Of a stretch of DNA of 64,000 nucleotides, positions 8,587-17,362 are shown in pieces. The translations under genes and the position numbers were made by a program. The stretch comes from Microbacterium sp. zg-Y818 (lineage in GTDB: Bacteria > Actinomycetota > Actinomycetes > Actinomycetales > Microbacteriaceae). The DNA lies in NCBI RefSeq assembly GCF_030246905.1, contig NZ_CP126741.1, positions 2,542,001 through 2,606,000 on the forward strand. The letters run 5' to 3'. The notes under the pieces are model-generated. The model saw nothing but the letters and a program-made list of their open reading frames with translations, was not told the origin of the DNA and did not search any database. How positions within the stretch are numbered: position 1 is the first letter of the stretch; each line of letters begins with the position of its first letter.

Positions 8587-9764
8587 GCACGGGGCACGGC
8601 CGCGTCAGCCGGCGCGGCCTGCTGCTGGGCGGCGCCGGTGTCGGCCTGGGCGTCGTCGCGGGGGCGGCCGGCGCGGCGATGATGCGGCCTCCCGCGGCGC
8701 CGCTCGCCGGGCCGGACGGCGGTGGGCCGACATCCGCCGTTCCGGCGCGCGGGCGCCACCAGGCCGGGGTGGACCGCCCCGCGACTCCGCAGCGGTCGGC
8801 GCTCGTGGTCGTGCTGGACCTTCCAGCGGCGAGCGCGCGCAACGACGTGCGCACCGCGGTGGCCGCGCTGGGTGATGCTGTCGAGGGCTGCACGGACGGC
8901 GCAGACCCCACACTGATGCCGGACGGGCCGGGTGACCTGGCCGTGACGATCGGACTCGGTCCGCGCCTCGTGCGGCTGATCGACCCCGCGCTGCCCGGCG
9001 CGCAGGACCTCCCCGACTTCGCAGGCGACGACGCGATCGCACGCGAGGCGCGGGGCGGAGACGTGCTGCTGGCGATCTACGCCTCGGATCCGAACGCGCT
9101 GCCGATCGTGGCGGGACGGCTGCGGGATGCGCTGCCGGGATCTCGAATCCGGTGGCAGCAGTCCGGGGTGCGCGGGCCGGGCGAGGGCACGGTGGCGCGC
9201 AACCCCCTCGGCTACCACGATGGCGTGATGGTGCCCGAGGGCGCCGAGCTCGACGACGCCGTTTGGATCGCGGACGGTCCGGCCGCGGCCGGGACGATCG
9301 CGGTGATCCGCCGCCTGCGCCTGAACGTGGAAGCGTTCCACGATCTGTCTCGGCGCGAGCGCGACCGGGTGATCGGACGGGAGCGCACCTCGGGCGCACC
9401 CCTCTCGGGCGGTGACGTGCACGACGGCGTGGATCTGACCGCGAAGACCCCTGAAGGCGAGTACGTGGTCCCGGCCCGCGCGCACGTGCGTGCGGCCCAC
9501 CCGTCGTTCACGGGGAGCGCGCTGATGCTGCGGCGCAGCTACGGCTATGCCAACGGTGTGGACGCGACCGGCGCCCCGGACGACGGCATCCTCTTCATGT
9601 GCTTCCAGCACGACGTGGATGTCTTCGTCCGCACGCAGGTGCGGCTGGACGAATCCGATGACCTGATGCGTTTCGCGCGTCCGACGGCGTCCGCGACGTT
9701 CTTGATTCCACCGGGCCGCACCGGCGACGAACCCTTCGGCGCCGCCCTCTTCCGTCCCTCCTGA
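8583..9764 (+). CDS. Tat-exported DyP-type heme peroxidase
   Basis: Dye-decolourising peroxidase, 393 aa, expected to use heme and H2O2 outside the membrane. The N-terminus SRRGLLLGG followed by a hydrophobic stretch is a twin-arginine signal. The family GxxDG motif is present as GYHDG (about residues 210-214), the probable proximal heme histidine is in RAHVRAAHP (about 300), and the C-terminal GILFMCFQHDV segment matches the family core. The ATG at 8583 overlaps the preceding stop; the frame is open further upstream, but only this start gives the Tat signal. The closest known relatives by layout are EfeB-like enzymes, though no EfeU or EfeO gene is beside it. Confidence 0.9.
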   Translation: MSTGHGRVSRRGLLLGGAGVGLGVVAGAAGAAMMRPPAAPLAGPDGGGPTSAVPARGRHQAGVDRPATPQRSALVVVLDLPAASARNDVRTAVAALGDAVEGCTDGADPTLMPDGPGDLAVTIGLGPRLVRLIDPALPGAQDLPDFAGDDAIAREARGGDVLLAIYASDPNALPIVAGRLRDALPGSRIRWQQSGVRGPGEGTVARNPLGYHDGVMVPEGAELDDAVWIADGPAAAGTIAVIRRLRLNVEAFHDLSRRERDRVIGRERTSGAPLSGGDVHDGVDLTAKTPEGEYVVPARAHVRAAHPSFTGSALMLRRSYGYANGVDATGAPDDGILFMCFQHDVDVFVRTQVRLDESDDLMRFARPTASATFLIPPGRTGDEPFGAALFRPS

Positions 9765-9958
9765 CCCGCGCACGCCCGTCCGGTCACGACCGCTCGGCAT
9801 CGACCCGCTTCGCCGACGAACCGGGCTCTGACGACACTATTGTCGGCGCGGCTTGGCCTTCACCGCGCGATTTGCGCGAGGACTGTCGAGGCATCGCGCC
9901 GAGCGAAACACTTCCACAAGGCGAGCACGGCAAGACCTACGCGCTCGGTGGCATCAAT

Positions 9959-10180
9959 ATGGCCCACGCCGACTTCCACCGCATGATCGCGGAGGAGGCG
10001 GGCATGGATCCCGCCCGCGGCATCGAGCACGGCATGCACCAGGCGGATGCCGCACGCGTGCAGGAGCGGTTCGCGTACGTCGAGCCGTGGCAGGTTCTGC
10101 GGCGCGCTGCGCTCCCGAGCAACACGAACTGCCGCCCGAACAGCGACCCGCCCTGGGCAGAGGTCGAAGCGCCGCTCTGA
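9959..10180 (+). CDS. Small hypothetical protein
   Basis: 73 codons from ATG 9959 with GC-rich third positions and a plausible soluble protein rich in His, Met and Ala (MAHADFHRMIAEEAGMDP at the start). I recognise no family. The frame is open upstream to a TTG at 9872, so the start is uncertain; only a weak GGTGG lies before 9959. It converges on the membrane protein ending at 10200. It could be a remnant of a longer gene, and no promoter is clear. The 194 bp before it (9765-9958) hold nothing I can identify. Confidence 0.4.
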   Translation: MAHADFHRMIAEEAGMDPARGIEHGMHQADAARVQERFAYVEPWQVLRRAALPSNTNCRPNSDPPWAEVEAPL

Positions 10181-10199
10181 TCCTGCGCCGAACGGCGAC

Positions 10200-10577
10200 C
10201 TACGGGGAGCGATCGCCCACTCGCTGCTGCCGCCGTTCGGGGTCACGGTGCGAGACGAACAGGGCGACGGCACCCACGACAGTCAGGACGACACCCGTCA
10301 CCAGAAGCACCGTCGGCACCAAGTCGGCGCCGTAGACGATCTGCTCACCTGAAGGCATCGTGAACGAGCACGTGAGTCCGAGCGGGAACAGCTGCCAGCT
10401 TCCCTCGACGGTGAGCGTGCGATCGAGGCCGAGCTCCACGTGCCGTTCAATGCACGCCCGCTCCTCGCCAACGGCGGCCGGACCCCCATAGAAGCTCGCG
10501 ATGAAGAGTCCCGTGAACAGCCACCAGAATATGAGGACGGGCAGGACCGCAGCACGGACGGTTCGTCTTCGGTCCAT
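10200..10577 (-). CDS. Two-pass membrane protein of unknown function
   Basis: 125 aa with membrane segments at about residues 9-30 and 86-108. Between them lies an extracellular loop containing two cysteines (ERACIERH and GLTCSFT) that could form a disulfide. The tail is charged (SHRDPERRQQR). Codon use is like its neighbours. No homologue is recognised. It lies downstream of tRNA-Tyr on the same strand but behind a strong terminator hairpin, so it is probably transcribed on its own. Confidence 0.65.
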   Translation of the reverse strand: MDRRRTVRAAVLPVLIFWWLFTGLFIASFYGGPAAVGEERACIERHVELGLDRTLTVEGSWQLFPLGLTCSFTMPSGEQIVYGADLVPTVLLVTGVVLTVVGAVALFVSHRDPERRQQRVGDRSP

Positions 10578-10691
10578 CGCTCAGCACCCTCCTGGCCGGT
10601 ACGTCGACCGTACGGCATCGGCTGATCGGGGGGCAAAACCGGCACCGCTGGTCCCGTGCGAAAGGCGTCCCGGTTGCCCGCCGGAAAGACA

Positions 10692-10730
10692 GATGTCCCG
10701 CGACACATGAGACACATGTCGCGGGACATC
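10692..10730 (-). terminator. Strong hairpin, probable tRNA-Tyr terminator
   Basis: GATGTCCCGCGACA (10692-10705) and its exact complement TGTCGCGGGACATC (10717-10730) form a 14-bp perfect stem with an 11-base loop, starting 8 bases past the 3' end of tRNA-Tyr. Read on the minus strand it is followed by TGTCTTTCC, a short T-rich tail. It is the best intrinsic terminator in the window. Confidence 0.75.
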
Positions 10731-10737
10731 ACATCCG

Positions 10738-10819
10738 TGGCGAGTGAGGGATTCGAACCCCCGAAGGCTACGCCGGCTGATTTACAGTCAGATCCCTTTG
10801 GCCGCTTGGGTAACTCGCC
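10738..10819 (-). tRNA. tRNA-Tyr (GTA anticodon)
   Basis: 82-nt class II tRNA on the minus strand. The acceptor stem GGCGAGT/ACTCGCC pairs fully with discriminator A; the anticodon stem-loop is CTGACTGTAAATCAG with anticodon GTA; a long variable arm follows (GCCGGCGTAGCCTTC), and the T arm GGGGGTTCGAATCCCTC is canonical. No CCA is encoded. No integrase or repeated att site is seen beside it. Confidence 0.97.
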
Positions 10820-10902
10820 AGGGCGCATCCGACCGGCTTAGTCAGTCGATCGGAGGCGCGATTGTCTATCGTACTCGGTCAAGGCGAGTGGCCGAAATCG
10901 AG

Positions 10903-11394
10903 TCAGTCGGCGGCGTCGAGCACCCGCGCCACGAACGCTTCGGTGCGCTGCCTGGTGCCGTCGATGCGGCGGTCGACGCTCGCACGAACCTCGCTGGGAG
11001 CCAGCGGAGCGGCCAGCCGCACGTTCTCGTGGCACGACAGATCGGCGCAGATGTAGGTGCCGATGCTGTCGCCGTGCGCGCCGGCATCCCCCGCCTTTCG
11101 GGCGGTGAACAGCGTCACCTGGTTGGCGGGCTGCATCGTGTGGCACAGGTTGCACATGGCCGACCGCGCCCGACTCGACCCGTCCGCCGCACGCAGCACC
11201 ACGCCGGTCAGCTGACCCTCGACCTCCGCCACCACGTATCCCCGGCTGCGGGTGCGGGGATCACGCCACGCATAGAAGTCGAGGTGGTCCCAGTCGGCGA
11301 ACAGGAAGTCGGCGGGCACGGCGACGAGGCGAAGGTCGTCGGAGCCGGCGTTGACGAACGACGTGCGCAGTTCGTCCTCGGTGAGGGCACGCAT
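10903..11394 (-). CDS. FBP/FusB-like zinc-finger protein
   Basis: 163 aa. Two cysteine pairs, C81-x2-C84 (CNLC) and C116-x4-C121 (CADLSC), match the treble-clef zinc finger of the FBP C-terminal family, which includes FusB/FusC, proteins that bind elongation factor G and free stalled ribosomes. The N-terminal half (LTEDELRTSFVNA) fits the helical domain of that family. Chromosomal actinobacterial members are common and not proven to give fusidic acid resistance. ATG 11394 is preceded by TAGACT seven bases upstream, so it may be read as a leaderless message; that TAG is also the stop codon of the upstream transporter gene. Confidence 0.82.
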   Translation of the reverse strand: MRALTEDELRTSFVNAGSDDLRLVAVPADFLFADWDHLDFYAWRDPRTRSRGYVVAEVEGQLTGVVLRAADGSSRARSAMCNLCHTMQPANQVTLFTARKAGDAGAHGDSIGTYICADLSCHENVRLAAPLAPSEVRASVDRRIDGTRQRTEAFVARVLDAAD

Positions 11395-11404
11395 GGGTGC
11401 CAGT

Positions 11405-12307
11405 CTACGAACGCGCGTCCGTTGCAACACCCTCCCTGGGCCGAGCGGATGCCGCCGAGCGCCGATCGCGGATCACGAAGCCGAACCCGAACGCGATGAA
11501 GAACATCAGAACGCCGTACACCGCCGCAGGCAGGCTCAGCTCCATCGATCCGAGCACCGTCTGGGCGATGACGATCGCGAGCGTGGCGTTGTGGATGCCG
11601 ATCTCGAACGACGATGCGATCGCCTGGCGCGTGCCGACCTTGAGCAGGCGCGGCACCACGTATCCCACGGCGAGACTCAGCAGGCAGAAGAGCACCGTGA
11701 TGAGCGCGAGGCTGGCGATGTTCTCCACCAGAAGGTCCCAGTTCGAGGCCACCGCCCCCGCGATCACCACGATCAGCACCACCACCGAGACGATGCGCAC
11801 CGGCTTGTCCATGCCGTCGGCGAACCGCGGCCACACGCGACGCACCAGCATGCCGGCGGCGACCGGAAGCAGCACGATCGCGAAGACCTCGACTGTCTTG
11901 GCCCACTGCATTCCCAGCTCGCCGTCGAACGGATCGAAATAGGCGATCGCGAGGTTCGTGATGATCGGCAGGGTCACCACCGCGATGACGGAGTTGATCG
12001 CCGTCAGCGAGATGTTCAGCGCAATGTCGCCACGGAACAGGTGGCTGTAGAGGTTGGCGGTGGTTCCGCCGGGTGATGCGGCCAGCATCATCATGCCGAC
12101 GGCCAGCACGGGCGGCAGCCGGAACAGCAGTACGAGGCCGAAGCAGATCACCGGCAGCAGCACCAGCTGGCAGGCCAGCGCGACGATCACCGCCTTCGGC
12201 TGCTTCGCGACCCGCGCGAAGTCGCGCAGAGTGAGGCTCAGGCCCAGGCCGAACATGATGATGCCGAGGGCAACGGGCAATCCAATGGTGGTCAACGCTG
12301 ATCCCAT
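11405..12307 (-). CDS. Bile acid:sodium symporter (BASS) family transporter
   Basis: 300-aa membrane protein with about 9-10 hydrophobic segments. Conserved family features include the ASPGGTTANLYSHL segment and SLTAINSVIAVVTLPI, which form the crossover helices and sodium sites in this fold. Actinobacterial members mostly carry organic anions, and the substrate here cannot be told from sequence. ATG 12307 is chosen; an ATG at 12316 is equally possible, and neither has a ribosome site. It is divergent from yajQ with only about 40 bp between start codons, and the FusB-like gene follows 10 bp after its stop. Confidence 0.85.
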   Translation of the reverse strand: MGSALTTIGLPVALGIIMFGLGLSLTLRDFARVAKQPKAVIVALACQLVLLPVICFGLVLLFRLPPVLAVGMMMLAASPGGTTANLYSHLFRGDIALNISLTAINSVIAVVTLPIITNLAIAYFDPFDGELGMQWAKTVEVFAIVLLPVAAGMLVRRVWPRFADGMDKPVRIVSVVVLIVVIAGAVASNWDLLVENIASLALITVLFCLLSLAVGYVVPRLLKVGTRQAIASSFEIGIHNATLAIVIAQTVLGSMELSLPAAVYGVLMFFIAFGFGFVIRDRRSAASARPREGVATDARS

Positions 12308-12337
12308 GGGACACATAGTGCCCGACGCGAGGCTCGG

Positions 12338-12343
12338 TAGACT
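12338..12343 (+). promoter_or_regulatory. -10 box of yajQ (leaderless)
   Basis: TAGACT followed by six bases and then ATG 12350. No ribosome site lies between them, so the message probably begins at or beside the start codon. Confidence 0.55.
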
Positions 12344-12349
12344 CACGAC

Positions 12350-12838
12350 ATGGCTGATTCCTCCTTTGACATCGTCTCGAAGATCGACCGCCAGGAGGCG
12401 GACAACGCCCTCAACCAGGCGCGCAAAGAGGTCGAGCAGCGCTACGACTTCAAGGGCACCGACGCGTCGATCGAGTGGAGCGGAGAGTCGATCCTCATCA
12501 AGGCCAACAGCGAGGACCGCGCGAAGGCCGTGCTCGACGTGTTCCAGTCGAAGCTGATCAAGCGCGGCATCTCACTGAAGAGCCTCGAGACGGGCGACCC
12601 GACCCCCAGCGGTCGTGAGTACCGCATCGTCTCCACCCTGAAAGAGGGCATCTCGCAGGAGAACGCCAAGAAGATCGGCAAGCTCATCCGCGACGAAGGC
12701 CCCAAGTCGGTGAAGTCGCAGATCCAGGGCGACGAGCTGCGCGTGCAGTCCAAGAGCCGCGACGATCTGCAGGAAGTGCAGCGACTGCTCAAGGCCGCCG
12801 ACCTCGACGTCGACCTGCAGTTCATCAACTACCGGTAG
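12350..12838 (+). CDS. yajQ: YajQ-family nucleotide-binding protein
   Basis: 162 aa, full family length (about 160). The opening [19 protein letters not shown] and the central [13 protein letters not shown] and [13 protein letters not shown] blocks are hallmarks of YajQ/UPF0234, two ferredoxin-like domains. Some members bind cyclic di-GMP and act with transcription factors; others were reported to bind nucleotides or RNA, so the role here is open. It lies alone, divergent from the BASS gene and convergent with the methyltransferase gene. Confidence 0.93.
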   Translation: MADSSFDIVSKIDRQEADNALNQARKEVEQRYDFKGTDASIEWSGESILIKANSEDRAKAVLDVFQSKLIKRGISLKSLETGDPTPSGREYRIVSTLKEGISQENAKKIGKLIRDEGPKSVKSQIQGDELRVQSKSRDDLQEVQRLLKAADLDVDLQFINYR

Positions 12839-12934
12839 CCCACCTCGCCGTGAGCCCACCTTCCGTTCTGTCGCGGTGATGGATCTTCGTGCGAGCTGAC
12901 GACCCGGTGGGCGGCGGGCGCAGGCATGCGCGCG

Positions 12935-13795
12935 TCAGATGCGGGAAGCGGTGACCAAAAGGTACTCCCAGTTCATCGCGCCCTCGTGAAGGGACCGATC
13001 GCCCAGCGCCGCCAGCTCGGTGTCCAGTGCGGCCACTTGGGCGGCATCCTCGCCGAGGAATCGGTACACGGCGATCGTGGGACCGTAATTGGCCTTGAAG
13101 AAGTCGCGGAACTCGATGCCATCGGAGAATCGGCCTACGCGCAATGTCTGCTGTCGCGCAACCAGGTTCTTGACGCGGTCGCCGAAAAGCGACCGAACGT
13201 GATCGGCGCGTCCCCACAGCGGGGCCGGGGACGCTCCGGCGGGCGGCGGTGGCGCGTAGGGCTTCATTGTGGCGAACATCTGGCCGATGAAGCCTTCGGG
13301 GGTCCAGCTCAGCACGCCGACGGTGCCTCCGGGGCGGCAGACGCGCAGCAGCTCGTCGGCGGCTTGCTGATGGTGTGGGGCGAACATCACGCCGATGCAC
13401 GATAGGGCGACGTCGAAGGTCGCGTCGCCGTGCGGCAATGCCTCGGCGTCCGCGGGCTGCCAAGTCAGTTCGAGTCCCTCGGCCATCGCCTCAGTTCTGC
13501 CCACGTCGAGGAGCTCGGGCGTCAGATCGGTAGCAGTGACGTGAGCGCCCCGACGCGCGGCGGGCAGGGCCGCAGTCCCGGTACCGGCCGCGACGTCGAG
13601 GACGCGCTGTCCGGATTGCACGTCGAGGGTATCGACAAGGATGCGGCCAAGGGAGCCGACGACCTCGTCGGCGACGGCGGGGTAGTTCCCGCTTGCCCAC
13701 ATCGCGGCATGCTTCGCCTTCAGGGCCCGGTCTTCTGGCGTTGACGTCAAGGGTGTACTCGTGGAAGTCGGTCGAGTGCTGTATTGCATGGACAT
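12935..13795 (-). CDS. Class I SAM-dependent methyltransferase
   Basis: 286 aa. The SAM motif I VLDVAAGTGTAALPAA (about residues 67-82), the acidic motif II (VTATDLTPELL), and the DVALSCIGVMFAPHHQQAADELLRVCRPGG post-motif region (given here as its key blocks DVALSC and LLRVCRPGG) place it in the UbiE/COQ5-like small-molecule methyltransferase group. The substrate is unknown. Start ATG 13795 has GGAGGA five bases upstream. It lies 120 bp downstream of the hydrolase-LuxR gene on the same strand, so that regulator may control or accompany it. Confidence 0.85.
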   Translation of the reverse strand: MSMQYSTRPTSTSTPLTSTPEDRALKAKHAAMWASGNYPAVADEVVGSLGRILVDTLDVQSGQRVLDVAAGTGTAALPAARRGAHVTATDLTPELLDVGRTEAMAEGLELTWQPADAEALPHGDATFDVALSCIGVMFAPHHQQAADELLRVCRPGGTVGVLSWTPEGFIGQMFATMKPYAPPPPAGASPAPLWGRADHVRSLFGDRVKNLVARQQTLRVGRFSDGIEFRDFFKANYGPTIAVYRFLGEDAAQVAALDTELAALGDRSLHEGAMNWEYLLVTASRI

Positions 13796-13915
13796 GGTTC
13801 CTCCGGAATTGGTTGTTGCCGCAACCGTAGGGATGATCATCCGGGTCGCACATCGGGGCCGACGCGCAACGAGGTCTCGGCGTCGACCGTCGAGTGGCGG
13901 CTGACGCGTAGCCGG

Positions 13916-15013
13916 TCAGACGCCGGAGAGCAGCCGCGCGACGGCCGCCGTACGCGCAGTGCGTCCGTGCAGCCCGAGCTTCGCGTACACGTTCTGCAGA
14001 TGCCGCTCAACGGTACGCACGGAGAGCGTCAGCTCTGCCGCAATCGCCTCGTTGTCATATCCCCCTGCAGCCGCGCGGAGGATCTCGAGCTCCCGGGGAG
14101 AAAGCGCCGAGGCCACGTCCTCCGCGGATGCGACGGGCGCGGCGTCCCTGTCGGGAGCGATGAAGTCCGTGATCTCGCGGCGCAGGACCGGCCAAGCCGG
14201 TTCATCGGACAGGACGATGTGGTTATTGCTGTCCAGCGCGACAAACCGAGCGCCCTGAATGTGCGCTGCGAGATATCGGGCCTGCTCGAAACTCTTGATC
14301 TGGTCCCCAAGGCTGTGCAGTATCAATGTCGGCAGGTGCAGTTCGCCTAAACGGCCGCTGGAGTCGATCATCTGGCGCTGGGACCGCGCGAGCACCGCCG
14401 TGTCCGCGTCGACGGCCATCTTCTGCAGCTCGTCGATCCAACACATCTGCTCCTCGGTTCCGCCGGGGATCATCATGCTCGTGAAGACCCGCCGGAACTC
14501 CGGCGTCGGGCGCCCCCACCCGACTTTGATCATCGCCTCGAACGCGCGACCCAATTCCAGCTCATTCGCCGACGGAACGCCGCGTGCTCCGGCGTCGCTC
14601 CCGTAGAAGATCAGTCGGGTCAGGCGCTCCGGATGGCGCGCTGCATACTCGATCGCCACCGGGCCGCCCTGCGCCATCGCAAGGAGAGCGAAGTGGTCGA
14701 ACCCGGCGCCGTCAGCGACGGCCTCGAGGTCCGCGACGCGGGCCTGCAGGCTGTGGTCGGTCACATCACGATCTGACAACCCGTGTCCGCGCTCGTCGTA
14801 CCGGATCACCGTCGCGATGCGCCCGAGCTCGACCAGGAAATGGCGCCAGACAGGGCTCTGCCAGTCGAACTGCAGATGACTCAGCCAGCACGCGTCGATC
14901 AGCAACGGCGGACCGGCACCATGTACGGCGTACGCGATCCCGACACCGTCTGCGGAGCGCGCGAAACGAATATCCTGCACAGCACCCGTTTCGCGAGTCC
15001 CCACGCGACTCAT
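13916..15013 (-). CDS. Alpha/beta-hydrolase fold fused to LuxR HTH, nucleophile lost
   Basis: 365-aa two-domain regulator. Residues 14-290 are an alpha/beta-hydrolase fold (YAVHGAGPPLL, RYDERGHGLSD). The nucleophile elbow reads LLAMAQGGP, so the usual G-x-S-x-G serine is alanine (A114), while the acid (LHSLGDQI) and base (DSNNHIVLSD) motifs remain. Residues about 300-362 are a LuxR helix-turn-helix (LSPRELEILRAAAGG, VERHLQNVYAKLGLHGR). I infer a ligand sensor that has lost catalysis. The start at 15013 is not supported by a clear ribosome site. The methyltransferase gene follows and is the likely target or partner. Confidence 0.85.
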   Translation of the reverse strand: MSRVGTRETGAVQDIRFARSADGVGIAYAVHGAGPPLLIDACWLSHLQFDWQSPVWRHFLVELGRIATVIRYDERGHGLSDRDVTDHSLQARVADLEAVADGAGFDHFALLAMAQGGPVAIEYAARHPERLTRLIFYGSDAGARGVPSANELELGRAFEAMIKVGWGRPTPEFRRVFTSMMIPGGTEEQMCWIDELQKMAVDADTAVLARSQRQMIDSSGRLGELHLPTLILHSLGDQIKSFEQARYLAAHIQGARFVALDSNNHIVLSDEPAWPVLRREITDFIAPDRDAAPVASAEDVASALSPRELEILRAAAGGYDNEAIAAELTLSVRTVERHLQNVYAKLGLHGRTARTAAVARLLSGV

Positions 15014-15186
15014 GCTAGAAGCCCTGAGCGCTCAGCACACCCCCGTCATCGCCGAGCAAAGAGCCGTCGCCTCGAACACGGGCAGCCCGCGCCTGCGGGC
15101 TGCCAAGTGTGCACGTCAGGGCGGTTGCCAACCGGTCCTCGATCGCAACAGATCAGCCGCCGGCAGGGCCGGCATCCCGTGCGCGC

Positions 15187-15789
15187 TCAGGCGCGGCGGT
15201 AGCGGATGTGCGTCGCCAGCGGCGAGTGCAGCACCTCCACGGGCTCGTAGCCGAACGACTTCGCGCCGTCGAAGATGCGCTCCCCCGAGCCCAGCAGCAC
15301 GGGCGCGATGTCGAGCGTGATCTCGTCGACCACGTCGGCGGCGAGCGCCTGACGGACGGTCGAGGCCCCGCCCGCGATGTGGATGCCGTCGTCGGCGGCG
15401 GTCTCGACCGCTCGCCCGTAGGCGTCGTCGAAGCCCCCGGTGACGAAGTGGAAGGTCGTTCCGCCTTCCATCTCGATCGGGTCGCGGGCGTAGTGGGTGA
15501 GCACGAACACGGCTGCGTGGTACGGCGGCTCCGGCCCCCACCAGCCGCGCCAGTCCCCATCCCACTCGCCGCGGATCGGGCCGAACATGTTGCGGCCCAT
15601 TACGTACGCGCCCCGGGGGCGTCCCAGCCATTTGGAAGCGAGGGCATCGGCGTCGGTGGCGCGCGGATGTCCCAGGTGCCAGCGGTGCAGCTCGAGGCCG
15701 CGCCTTCCGAGCGGATCGTCGAGGCTCTGGTCCGGCCCCGCGACGAAGCCGTCGAGGGACATCGAGATGTGGCAAGTGGTCTCCGGCAT
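15187..15789 (-). CDS. Dihydrofolate reductase-family protein (RibD C-terminal-like)
   Basis: 200 aa. The opening HISMSLDGFVAGPDQSLDDP, the middle GAYVMGRNMFGPIRGEW and the end HIAGGASTVRQALAADVVDE followed by LDIAPVLLGSGERIFDG are the pattern of the RibD_C/DHFR-like family (YyaP type). These bind NADPH, and their substrates are mostly unknown. ATG 15789 has AGAGG upstream. It lies 35 bp after selO on the same strand and may share its transcript. Confidence 0.87.
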   Translation of the reverse strand: MPETTCHISMSLDGFVAGPDQSLDDPLGRRGLELHRWHLGHPRATDADALASKWLGRPRGAYVMGRNMFGPIRGEWDGDWRGWWGPEPPYHAAVFVLTHYARDPIEMEGGTTFHFVTGGFDDAYGRAVETAADDGIHIAGGASTVRQALAADVVDEITLDIAPVLLGSGERIFDGAKSFGYEPVEVLHSPLATHIRYRRA

Positions 15790-15824
15790 GGGCCGCCCCT
15801 CTCGACGTGCGCGCGTCGATCCGG

Positions 15825-17288
15825 TCAGGTGCCGCAGAAGGTGCGGTACGGGCCGAAGGAGTCGGGCGCCGGCTCGGCGTAGCGCTCCAGGCCGGGGCGC
15901 TCGGTGAACGGCGAGGTCACGGCCTCGAGCAGCTGCTCGAACGGCTGCAGGTCGCCTGCCGTTGCGGCATCCAGCGCCTCTTCCACGAGATGGTTGCGCG
16001 GGATGTAGACGGGGTTCGCGGCATCCATCTTGTCGGCGTCGGGAGCGAGCGCGAGCCAGCGTTCTGACCACAGGTCGAACGGACCGGGGTCGGCGAAGAG
16101 CGCGCGGGTGCCCGCGGCGTCTCCGCGCGCGACGGCGCTCAACCGGCGGAAGAAGCCCGTGTAGTCGACGCGGCTGATCTGCAGCAGGTCGATCAAGTCG
16201 GTGAGAAGCGGCGTGGTCAACTCCTGGTCGGCGTCAGCCGGGATGCCGAGCTTGTCGAGCATCCCGCTGAACCAGGCCGCGTTGTACGCGTCGCGGAACC
16301 GCCCGAGCTCATCCTGGGCCAGCTCGATCGCCCGGTCGGTGTCGGGGTCGATCGTCGTCAGCAGGGCTTCGGCGAAGCGGGCGAGGTTCCACTCGCCGAT
16401 CAGCGGCTGCCGACCGAACGCGTAGCGCCCCTGCCGATCGATCGAGCTGTAGACGGATGCCGGGTCGAAGGCATCCATGAAGGCGCAGGGGCCGTAGTCG
16501 ATCGTTTCGCCCGAGATCGTCACGTTGTCGGTGTTCATCACGCCGTGGACGAATCCGAGCAGCATCCAGCGGGCGATGAGTGCCGCCTGCGCGTCGATCA
16601 CAGCGCCCAGGAGTGCCAGCGACGGGTTCTCGGCATCGGTCAGGTGCGGGTAGTGCCGGTCGATCGCGTGGGCGACCAGGCGGCGCGCGAGGTCATCGTC
16701 TCCGGTCGCAGCGGCGTACTGGAACGTTCCCACACGCAGGTGGCTCGCCGCGACGCGGGTGAGCACCGCCCCCGGGAGCACCGTGTCGCGCTGCACGCCC
16801 AACCCCGTCGCGGTCACGGCGAGTGCTCGCGTCGTCGGCACCCCGAGGGCATGCATCGCTTCACTGATCACGTACTCGCGCAGCATGGGGCCGACCGCAG
16901 CGAAGCCATCGCCGCCGCGAGCGAACGGCGTGGGGCCGGATCCCTTGAGATGCAGGTCGCGCAGGCCGCCGTCGGCGTCGGTGACCTCGCCGAGCAGCAG
17001 CGCGCGCCCGTCACCCAGGCGCGGCGAGTATCCGCCGAACTGGTGACCGGCATAGGCCTGCGCGACGGGGGCCGCGGTCTCGGGGACGAGATTGCCGGTG
17101 AGCAGCCCTACTCCCTCGCGCGTGCGGAGTCCTGCCTGGTCGAAACCCAGTTCCGCCGCCAGCGGCTCGTTCAGCACCAGCAGTCGCGCGTCCGGGAAGT
17201 CGGCGGCAGCCCATGGCACGGCCAGATCCGGGAACTCGCGGGCGAACCGCGAGCCGAGGTCGACGGCGGTCTGCGGCGCGAGGCTCAT
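15825..17288 (-). CDS. selO: SelO / YdiU protein AMPylase
   Basis: 487 aa, full length for the family. Members transfer AMP to Ser/Thr/Tyr of target proteins using a pseudokinase fold. Seen here: the [17 protein letters not shown] nucleotide-binding stretch, [15 protein letters not shown], the metal-binding [13 protein letters not shown], and [10 protein letters not shown]. The C-terminal YRTFCGT ends with a cysteine near the place where animal SelO has selenocysteine. ATG 17288 is preceded by TAGCCT six bases upstream, so it is probably leaderless. The DHFR-like gene follows 35 bp downstream. Confidence 0.95.
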   Translation of the reverse strand: MSLAPQTAVDLGSRFAREFPDLAVPWAAADFPDARLLVLNEPLAAELGFDQAGLRTREGVGLLTGNLVPETAAPVAQAYAGHQFGGYSPRLGDGRALLLGEVTDADGGLRDLHLKGSGPTPFARGGDGFAAVGPMLREYVISEAMHALGVPTTRALAVTATGLGVQRDTVLPGAVLTRVAASHLRVGTFQYAAATGDDDLARRLVAHAIDRHYPHLTDAENPSLALLGAVIDAQAALIARWMLLGFVHGVMNTDNVTISGETIDYGPCAFMDAFDPASVYSSIDRQGRYAFGRQPLIGEWNLARFAEALLTTIDPDTDRAIELAQDELGRFRDAYNAAWFSGMLDKLGIPADADQELTTPLLTDLIDLLQISRVDYTGFFRRLSAVARGDAAGTRALFADPGPFDLWSERWLALAPDADKMDAANPVYIPRNHLVEEALDAATAGDLQPFEQLLEAVTSPFTERPGLERYAEPAPDSFGPYRTFCGT

Positions 17289-17362
17289 GTTTCCAGGCTA
17301 CGACCGGTGCGGCAGGTGAGGGCCGGTTTGCGCGGCGTAGGGGCGCGGGCGCCCGGCGCGCG

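Noticed and set aside
10738..10819. tRNA-Tyr as integration site of a mobile element
   Set aside because: No integrase gene, no repeat of the tRNA 3' end nearby, and ordinary genes on both sides.
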